Assembly (NCBI GenBank): GCA_016931365.1 | Contig: JAFGEY010000091.1 | Coordinates: forward strand, 1-18,850 | Source: Anaerolineae bacterium | GTDB lineage: Bacteria; Chloroflexota; Anaerolineae; JAFGEY01 | Reading direction: 5' to 3' | DNA length: 18,850 nt | In this document: positions 13,561-18,850 of the stretch, in pieces | Numbering within the stretch: the first letter of the stretch is position 1 | Layout: each line of letters begins with the position of its first letter | The notes under the pieces: model-generated | The model's input: only the letters and a program-made list of their open reading frames with translations | Databases searched by the model: none | Told to the model about the DNA's origin: nothing | Program-made: the position numbers and the translations under genes

Positions 13561-14964
13561 CTAGCCACTCTCACTTGGAGTCGAATCACGCGTTTTGAAG
13601 GGAAAGATGTGAAACAAGAGCGCTCCAAACAGGCGGATGCCGCCTCCGATCAAAAGCAGTGTGCGGATGCTCCATACTTCAGACAGTGCCACGCCGATCA
13701 TCGGTCCGACAAATGCTCCGGCATTCATCACTGCGGCAAAAAAAGCGATATAGCTGGCGCGGCGATCCTCCGGACAGAGTTTGAGCAGCAAGTTAAAGTG
13801 GCTCAAGTCGACGCCCGGATTGATGACGCTGATCAAGACGCCCCAGGCCAGGATCGCGGTTAGGTTGGGGAACAGGCTGACCAAGAAGGCATAGCTGGCG
13901 GCCAGCGGCACTGTGACCAGCAGGGTGCGCTGGTAACCCCATTTACGCACCCGGCGCTGCCAGAATGTATAGCCGATGATCACGCCGATGTTGGCCAATG
14001 TGCTGTTTACCCCGATCCAGCCATCGCTCGCGCCGAGTTCGTTGACAAAAAAGATGATATACAGGGGCATCACCAGCCACGCGCCGAGATTAAAAACCAG
14101 CGTGTTGATGATGATGATCGCAAAGTCACGGTTTTCGGTGAGCAGAGTTTTGATCAGGCTGGGCGACATCCGGGGTTGGGATGGCCCCATCTTGCGTTCG
14201 ACGATCTTGCTGGGCGGCACTTGCAGTTTGAACAGATAGGCCATACTGATCATGGCCCCGATAAAGCCGATCAGGTACAAAATCTGATAGTTGAGCGGAA
14301 AGGTGGCCCAGCGGATCTGGTTTCCTGCTTCAAGCCATCTGCCGGCCAAAAAGGTGAGCACGGCGACGATTGCGCTGACGACGATATTGCGATTGGCCAG
14401 CACGCGCGCACGATCGCGCTCAGGGATCACATCGGCGAGCAGAGGGGTGAACCCGGCGCTGAAAAACGTTGTTGGGACGCTGATCGCAATGAGCAGCCAG
14501 ACCAAACTCTGCGCCCGGTATTGGGTCGGGATCAGCCAGGGCAAAATAATGATCAGCCCATATCCCAGCCGGGCGATGAGCAGGCTGCTCCAGACCCACG
14601 GTGTGCGTTTGGCTTTGGTTTCCAGAAAACGCGCCGCTGGGATGAGCAAAATCACCGCTAACAAGGCCGGGATCGATGACAGCCAACCGATCATGGTGTT
14701 CGACGCGCCCAGGCGAACGGCAAAGGTGGCGTTAAATGCAGCGGCAGCGCTCAAAAAACCGGCCCACATAATTTCGAGGTACAGATACCAGATGTTGCGC
14801 TCGGTCTGATCACGCAGGCGCGGCCCGCGAAAGACCAGTCGCGCTGTGTTATTTATCACGTCGATAGCCGGAAAGAGCACCTGGTAGCGCAAAAAAGAGC
14901 GCAGTCGAGTCCCAAAACGAGCAGATTTAACGGGCATAGATTTCCAATCTGTGTGCGGATTCAT
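13561..14964 (-). CDS. MFS transporter
   Basis: A 467-residue polytopic membrane protein of the major facilitator superfamily. It has an N-terminal basic region (1-55), then about 12 hydrophobic segments split by a loop with KLQVPPSKIVERKMGPS near the middle. The loop after the second helix contains FLETKAKRTPWVW (about 113-125), the position of the usual MFS basic motif A, and a similar RRVRKWGYQR motif occurs in the second half. Substrate unknown. The start is uncertain: ATG 14964 lies only about 12 nt from the predicted transcription start and lacks a well-spaced ribosome site, while ATG 14937 (residue 10) has GGAAA close by. It is transcribed away from a class-III aminotransferase gene across an 87-129 bp gap, so a shared regulator or pathway is possible. 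Confidence 0.85.
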   Translation of the reverse strand: MNPHTDWKSMPVKSARFGTRLRSFLRYQVLFPAIDVINNTARLVFRGPRLRDQTERNIWYLYLEIMWAGFLSAAAAFNATFAVRLGASNTMIGWLSSIPALLAVILLIPAARFLETKAKRTPWVWSSLLIARLGYGLIIILPWLIPTQYRAQSLVWLLIAISVPTTFFSAGFTPLLADVIPERDRARVLANRNIVVSAIVAVLTFLAGRWLEAGNQIRWATFPLNYQILYLIGFIGAMISMAYLFKLQVPPSKIVERKMGPSQPRMSPSLIKTLLTENRDFAIIIINTLVFNLGAWLVMPLYIIFFVNELGASDGWIGVNSTLANIGVIIGYTFWQRRVRKWGYQRTLLVTVPLAASYAFLVSLFPNLTAILAWGVLISVINPGVDLSHFNLLLKLCPEDRRASYIAFFAAVMNAGAFVGPMIGVALSEVWSIRTLLLIGGGIRLFGALLFHIFPFKTRDSTPSESG

Positions 14965-14982
14965 AGCGAGTGCTGCTCCAGT

Positions 14983-15010
14983 ATTATATGTGGGTTGGTG
15001 CGCAAGTCAA
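14983..15010 (-). promoter_or_regulatory. Promoter of the MFS transporter gene
   Basis: On the minus strand: TTGACT (15005-15010), a 16-nt spacer, and TATAAT (14983-14988). The predicted start is near 14976, giving a very short leader for the ATG at 14964. Confidence 0.7.
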
Positions 15011-15013
15011 AAG

Positions 15014-15043
15014 TTGTGCAACCCGGTACAGTTGTGGTATCAT
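15014..15043 (+). promoter_or_regulatory. Promoter of the class-III aminotransferase gene
   Basis: TTGTGC (15014-15019), an 18-nt spacer, then TATCAT (15038-15043) with an extended TG motif (TGGTATCAT). It sits back-to-back with the MFS promoter; the two -35 boxes are only 3 nt apart. Confidence 0.55.
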
Positions 15044-15093
15044 AGCGCCGTTTGAAAACGCTCAAGTCCGATTTTGTCTCAGAGAGGTGCGCG

Positions 15094-16488
15094 ATGGACG
15101 CCAAGCTAGAGTGCCTTTACAATACGCTTGTCGATGAATACAAGCAGCGGTTTCCAATCTCAGGGCGCAGACATGCGCGCGCCGGATCGTTGATGATCGA
15201 TGGTGGGCAGCATACCATTCGGCTTTATGCGCCCCATCCTGCCTACATCAAAGCGGCCTCGGGAGCCTATGTGTACGATGTAGATGAGCACAAAATCCTC
15301 GATTTCTGGCAGGGACACTTTGCCAATATCCTGGGACACAACCCGCCTTTGATCGCCCAGGCATTGAGCCAATCGCTGGCCGAAGGCCATGGGTTGCAGA
15401 CCGGTATGGTCGATGGCATGGCGACCGAACTGGCCGAGTTGATTTGCCGTCAAACCGAGACCGAGCGCATCCGCTTTACGACCAGCGGCTCATTGAGCAC
15501 AATGTATGCGACGATGCTGTCCCGAGGCTTTACGAGCCGCCAATTGGTGCTCAAAGTGGGTGGGGGATGGCATGGCGCGCAACCCTGGGGCTTGATGGGA
15601 GTCAGCTACAATGATCAAGGGTACCGGCATGCCGAGTCCCGTGGATTGCCCGGGGTTGTCGCCGATGAGGTGTTGGTGACGCAGTTTAATAACTGCGAAG
15701 AGTTGGCATCCGTCTTTGCCCAGTATGGCGATCGAATTGCCTGCTTTATCCTCGAACCGGTGATTGGCGCCAGCGGCGCGATCCCCGGCCGGCCGGAGTA
15801 TCTCAAGCTGGCGCGCGAGTTGGCGTACAAGTACGGCGCACTGCTCATTTTCGATGAAGTGATCTCGGGTTTTCGTTTCCGGGCCGGCGATGTGGGCATG
15901 CTCTATGGCGTCCGTCCCGATTTGCTGACTTTGGGCAAGATCATCGGCGGCGGGATGCCCGTCGCGGCCGTTGCCGGTCGCGCCGACGTGATGTCCCTGG
16001 CCGGGCGCGAAGGTGGGCGGCAGGTGCGCTTTGACGGGGGCACCTATTCGGCGCATCCGGCCTCGATGCTGGCCGGCAAGCTGATGATTGAATATCTGGT
16101 TCAGCACGAAGACGAGGTCTACAGTTACCTGGCCGGGTTGGGCCAGCAGGTGCGCCAGCGGATCGAGCAGATTTTCGCCGCACATGGCGTTCTGGTCAGG
16201 TGTACCGGGTATCCCAACGAAGCCATTCGTGGCAGTTCCCTGTCTATGATCCATTTTCCAACGCGCCCCGATATCAGCATCGACTCGCCGGAGGTGGCCG
16301 CCGACCCGGCCTGTTGCTTGCTGGAAATGCGCGAGCAGGTTTTCAAGTTGGCGATGCTGGTGCAGGATGTGTACACCGTTCACGGTTTTGGCGCTCTGTC
16401 GACGGCGCACACGCCGGCTGATTTGGAGCTGCTTTATGCTGCGTGTGACCGGGTGGCGCTGCGATTGAGTCAGGCCCAAGTGTACTGA
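15094..16488 (+). CDS. Class-III PLP-dependent aminotransferase (glutamate-1-semialdehyde aminomutase-like)
   Basis: A 464-residue fold-type I PLP enzyme. Seen: YVYDVDEHKILDF (59-71), FTTSGSLSTMYATMLSRGFTSR (about 128-149, phosphate-cradle region), EPVIGASGAIPG (221-232), IFDEVISGFRF (252-262, with D254 for the pyridine nitrogen), and LTLGKIIGGGMPVAAV (278-293) with the Schiff-base lysine K282. GTYSAHPASMLAG replaces the GTLSGNPLAM of true HemL. It is therefore in the GSA-aminomutase-like group, but the substrate is unknown. The ATG at 15094 has GAGAGG 6 nt upstream; an in-frame TTG at 15052 lies almost on the transcription start and is rejected. It is divergent from the MFS gene. Confidence 0.88.
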   Translation: MDAKLECLYNTLVDEYKQRFPISGRRHARAGSLMIDGGQHTIRLYAPHPAYIKAASGAYVYDVDEHKILDFWQGHFANILGHNPPLIAQALSQSLAEGHGLQTGMVDGMATELAELICRQTETERIRFTTSGSLSTMYATMLSRGFTSRQLVLKVGGGWHGAQPWGLMGVSYNDQGYRHAESRGLPGVVADEVLVTQFNNCEELASVFAQYGDRIACFILEPVIGASGAIPGRPEYLKLARELAYKYGALLIFDEVISGFRFRAGDVGMLYGVRPDLLTLGKIIGGGMPVAAVAGRADVMSLAGREGGRQVRFDGGTYSAHPASMLAGKLMIEYLVQHEDEVYSYLAGLGQQVRQRIEQIFAAHGVLVRCTGYPNEAIRGSSLSMIHFPTRPDISIDSPEVAADPACCLLEMREQVFKLAMLVQDVYTVHGFGALSTAHTPADLELLYAACDRVALRLSQAQVY

Positions 16489-16565
16489 AGAAATTCTCGG
16501 GCGATAATAGGTTTGTACTAGCGGTGTAAAAATATCCTGTTGTCGGCATTTGGTGGGTTTTCAGG

Positions 16566-16594
16566 TTGCGCTGGATAGATGATTTGCTTATACT
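16566..16594 (+). promoter_or_regulatory. Promoter of the membrane pyrophosphatase gene
   Basis: TTGCGC (16566-16571), a 17-nt spacer, TATACT (16589-16594). It leaves a leader of about 115 nt before the ATG at 16717. No clear terminator for the aminotransferase gene lies before it, so some read-through is possible. Confidence 0.55.
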
Positions 16595-16716
16595 ATTAAA
16601 TGTTCCTAATTGTTGTACGCGATCGGTCATTACGCCCGTTTTCCGGTGATGCAATGAGGCTTCAGGTGCAGATGGGCCTAAAAATACTTACTTTGGAGGA
16701 GAAGGGAGCTAGTAGT

Positions 16717-18747
16717 ATGGACTGGGTAATATTGACACCAATTTCTGCGGTTGTGTCGATCCTGGTCGGCGGGTTCTTGTTTTACCGTGTCAACAACGCG
16801 CCGACGGGCAGTGAGAAGGCTGCCAAAGTGTCCAATGCCATCAGGGAAGGGGCCAATGCCTACCTGAAGGTACTGTACACCGCACTGGTGATCGTGGCTA
16901 CGGTTCTGGCCATTGTGCTCATTTTCCTGTTCGGCATCTGGACGGCGGTTGCGTTTGTCTTGGGCGCAATGTGCTCGGCCCTGGCCGGGTACTTTGGCAT
17001 GCAGGTTGCCCTGATGGCCAATGCCAAATCGGCGACGGCCGCCGAAAAGGGGTTGTCGCCGGCCTTTGCGGTGGCGTTCAGTGCCGGTGGGGTGATGGGG
17101 ATGGCCGTTGTCGGCCTGGCCGTGCTTGGAATGGGGATCATCTATATCATTTTTCGCGACCCGCAGATTGTTTTGGGCTTTAGTTTCGGGGCCAGTTCGC
17201 TGGCGCTGCTGGCCAAGGCGGGCGGCGGTATCTATACCAAGACTGCCGACATCGGCGCGGACCTGGTTGGCAAGGTCGAGTTGACCCTGCCCGAAGACGA
17301 CCCGCGTAACCCGGCGGTGATCGCCGACAACGTGGGTGACAACGTGGGGGATGTAGCCGGCATGGGCGGCGACATCTTTGACTCGTATGTGGCCAGTGTG
17401 GTGGCGGTGATGATCCTGGGCGCCGAGCTGCACGCCAAAAACGCCGGGATATACGGCTTGCAGTATGTAACATTGCCTCTGATTTTCGCCTCAGCCGGTA
17501 TCCTCTCCTCAGTTGTCGGGATGTTGTTTGTGCGCACCAGTGAGGGCAAAAACCCCGGTCGAGGCCTGAATATGGGCACCTATGCCACCACTGCTGTCTT
17601 TATCGCGCTTTCGCTGGGCGTGATCTCGATGCTCAAAATCCATATGGCCTACTTTTGGGCCAGCACGGCCGGTTTGATCGCGGGCGTGATCATCGGTATG
17701 ACCACCGATTACTATACCTCGATTGACCAAAAGGCGGTCAAGAATACGGCTGAAGCCTCCCAAACCGGTGTGGCGATCAATATCCTGACCGGCTTTTCTT
17801 ATGGCCTGTTGAGCATCGTCCCGCCCATCTTGGGCATTTGCGCAGCGATGATTGCAGCATACTTTATCGCCGAATCCCAGGGCATGTCGGGTCTTTATGG
17901 TATCGCTGTCTCTGCCGTGGGTATGCTGTCGATCACCGGTATGATCGTTTCTGCCGATGCGTATGGGCCGATTGTGGACAATGCGCAAGGGGTGGCTGAA
18001 ATGTCGGGGATGAGTCCCGAAGTCATTCACGTCTGCTCGCAGATGGACGCCGCCGGCAACACGGCGAAAGCGATCACCAAGGGTTTTGCCATTGGCGCCG
18101 CCGGGCTGACCGTGCTGGCCCTCTTTGCGGCGTATTCCGAAGTGGTTGATCTGACCAGCTTGGACCTGCTCAATCCGATCGTGATCGTCGGCGTCTTTTT
18201 GGGCGCGATGATGCCGCCGGTCTTTTCGGCGATGCTCATTCTTTCGGTTGGCAAGAATGCCTTCAAGATGATTGAAGAGATTCGCCGTCAGGTGCGCGAG
18301 ATTCCCGGCTTGCTGGCCGGCACGCAAGACCCGGATTATGCCAGCTGCGTGCGCATTGCCTCGCAAGGTGCGCTGTGGGAGCTGGTGGCTCCGGGTTTGC
18401 TGGCTTTTCTGTCTCCACTGGTGGTCGGCTTTGTCCTCGGCAAGGAAGCGTTGGGTGGATTTTTGGGCGGCAGCATCTTTGTCGGCCTGATCTTTGCCTT
18501 GCTGATGGCCAACTCGGGCGGTCTGTGGGATAATGCCAAAAAGTACATCGAAGATGGCGCTTTGGGCGGTCCCGGCTCCGAGGAGCATAAGGCGGCTGTG
18601 GTGGGCGACACGGTGGGCGATCCGTTCAAGGATACCGCTGGTCCGTCGATCAATACCTTGATCACGGTGATGTCACTGGTGGCTACCATCTTTGCACCGG
18701 TCATCGTCAAAAACAACCTGCCGACGCTGTTGGGCTGGTTCAAATAA
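16717..18747 (+). CDS. hppA: Membrane-bound proton-pumping pyrophosphatase, K+-independent type
   Basis: A 676-residue polytopic protein that couples PPi hydrolysis to ion export across the membrane, normally with about 16 helices. The active-site motifs are present: TADIGADLVGKVE (176-188), DDPRNPAVIADNVGDNVGD (194-212), DAYGPIVDNAQGVAEMSG (414-431), and GDTVGDPFKDTAGPSIN (630-646). At GNTAKAITKG (447-456) residue 451 is Lys and 454 is Thr, the pair that marks K+-independent (H+-pumping) enzymes, whereas K+-dependent ones have Ala. The start at 16717 has AGGGAG 8 nt upstream; the frame extends 39 codons earlier without a better site. The end is 16 bp before the terminator stem. It would recycle PPi from biosynthesis into ion-motive force. 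Confidence 0.95.
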   Translation: MDWVILTPISAVVSILVGGFLFYRVNNAPTGSEKAAKVSNAIREGANAYLKVLYTALVIVATVLAIVLIFLFGIWTAVAFVLGAMCSALAGYFGMQVALMANAKSATAAEKGLSPAFAVAFSAGGVMGMAVVGLAVLGMGIIYIIFRDPQIVLGFSFGASSLALLAKAGGGIYTKTADIGADLVGKVELTLPEDDPRNPAVIADNVGDNVGDVAGMGGDIFDSYVASVVAVMILGAELHAKNAGIYGLQYVTLPLIFASAGILSSVVGMLFVRTSEGKNPGRGLNMGTYATTAVFIALSLGVISMLKIHMAYFWASTAGLIAGVIIGMTTDYYTSIDQKAVKNTAEASQTGVAINILTGFSYGLLSIVPPILGICAAMIAAYFIAESQGMSGLYGIAVSAVGMLSITGMIVSADAYGPIVDNAQGVAEMSGMSPEVIHVCSQMDAAGNTAKAITKGFAIGAAGLTVLALFAAYSEVVDLTSLDLLNPIVIVGVFLGAMMPPVFSAMLILSVGKNAFKMIEEIRRQVREIPGLLAGTQDPDYASCVRIASQGALWELVAPGLLAFLSPLVVGFVLGKEALGGFLGGSIFVGLIFALLMANSGGLWDNAKKYIEDGALGGPGSEEHKAAVVGDTVGDPFKDTAGPSINTLITVMSLVATIFAPVIVKNNLPTLLGWFK

Positions 18748-18763
18748 CCGAATATGTTCAAAC

Positions 18764-18797
18764 GAAAATCGCCCCCTCTCCAGAGGGGGCGATTTTT
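18764..18797. terminator. Strong intrinsic terminator after hppA
   Basis: GAAAATCGCCCCCTCT (18764-18779) pairs with AGAGGGGGCGATTTTTT (18782-18798) around CC, followed by a T-run on the plus strand. The A-run on the 5' side gives TTTTC on the minus strand, so it may work both ways. Confidence 0.9.
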
Positions 18798-18850
18798 TCA
18801 GACATGGATTCGAACCAGTACTCGTGCAAACTAGAGATGATAAGTGAAAA

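Noticed and set aside
15052..15093. Upstream TTG start for the aminotransferase
   Set aside because: It lies at the predicted transcription start with no room for a ribosome site; ATG 15094 has GAGAGG at proper spacing.
16600..16716. 39-codon N-terminal extension of the pyrophosphatase
   Set aside because: It starts at a TTG next to the predicted transcription start, while a strong ribosome site precedes the ATG at 16717 and the family begins there.
18799..18825. tRNA-like T-arm on the minus strand (GGTTCGAATCC)
   Set aside because: The T-loop core is present, but the flanking T-stem pairs only three positions and no acceptor or CCA end can be matched; the rest would lie past the window edge. 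Possible partial tRNA, not supportable here.

Overview
The window looks like a piece of a Gram-positive-like or Chloroflexota-like bacterial chromosome, possibly Anaerolineae. This is inferred from gene content: a tandem pair of DUF881 proteins, a DUF4349 lipoprotein, a LysM/M23 peptidase, a large secreted protein ending in a YLPLVLK tail, a PduL-type phosphotransacylase and a membrane pyrophosphatase. No rRNA or other taxonomic marker is present. Most genes have clear purine-rich Shine-Dalgarno sites, some start with GTG or TTG, and many sigma-70-like promoters and intrinsic hairpin terminators can be read. I see no insertion sequence, phage gene, CRISPR array or complete tRNA.

Layout. At the left edge is the 5' end of a minus-strand RecD2-type helicase gene. 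Its ribosome-binding site and TTG start lie inside the first copy of a 50-bp tandem repeat (about four near-identical copies plus decayed ones). A non-coding stretch with a good promoter follows, then a plus-strand LysM/M23 cell-wall peptidase. A strong two-way terminator separates it from a convergent DUF4349 membrane lipoprotein. Next is a plus-strand operon (about 3.27-6.38 kb) with a near-consensus promoter and a leader hairpin followed by seven T residues. It encodes an OadG-like small membrane subunit, a biotin carrier protein, an OadB-like sodium-pump subunit and PduL, and ends in a strong terminator. Together these would form most of a Na+-exporting biotin-dependent decarboxylase, coupled to a phosphotransacylase that turns the acyl-CoA product into acyl-phosphate. 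The carboxyltransferase subunit is not in the window.

A 929-residue secreted multidomain protein follows: a glycoside-hydrolase-like barrel with a CBM-like, a golvesin-like and a DUF11-like region. The minus strand then carries two adjacent DUF881 proteins, a small CARDB-like lipoprotein, a phosphotransferase-fold protein whose HGD motif reads HGN, a calcineurin-like phosphoesterase and an MFS transporter. The transporter is divergent from a plus-strand class-III aminotransferase, with promoters for both in the 129-bp gap between their likely starts. The last gene is a membrane-bound pyrophosphatase carrying the K+-independent signature, closed by a strong terminator.

Overall this is mostly a cell-envelope and bioenergetics region. 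Two ion-pumping systems (biotin decarboxylase and pyrophosphatase) suggest an energy-limited, probably anaerobic or fermentative life, which is inference. The most unusual features are the repeat that duplicates the recD2 translation start, the leader hairpin/leader ORF of the decarboxylase operon, and the nested domain layout of the secreted protein. I did not find a convincing wholly new multigene system.
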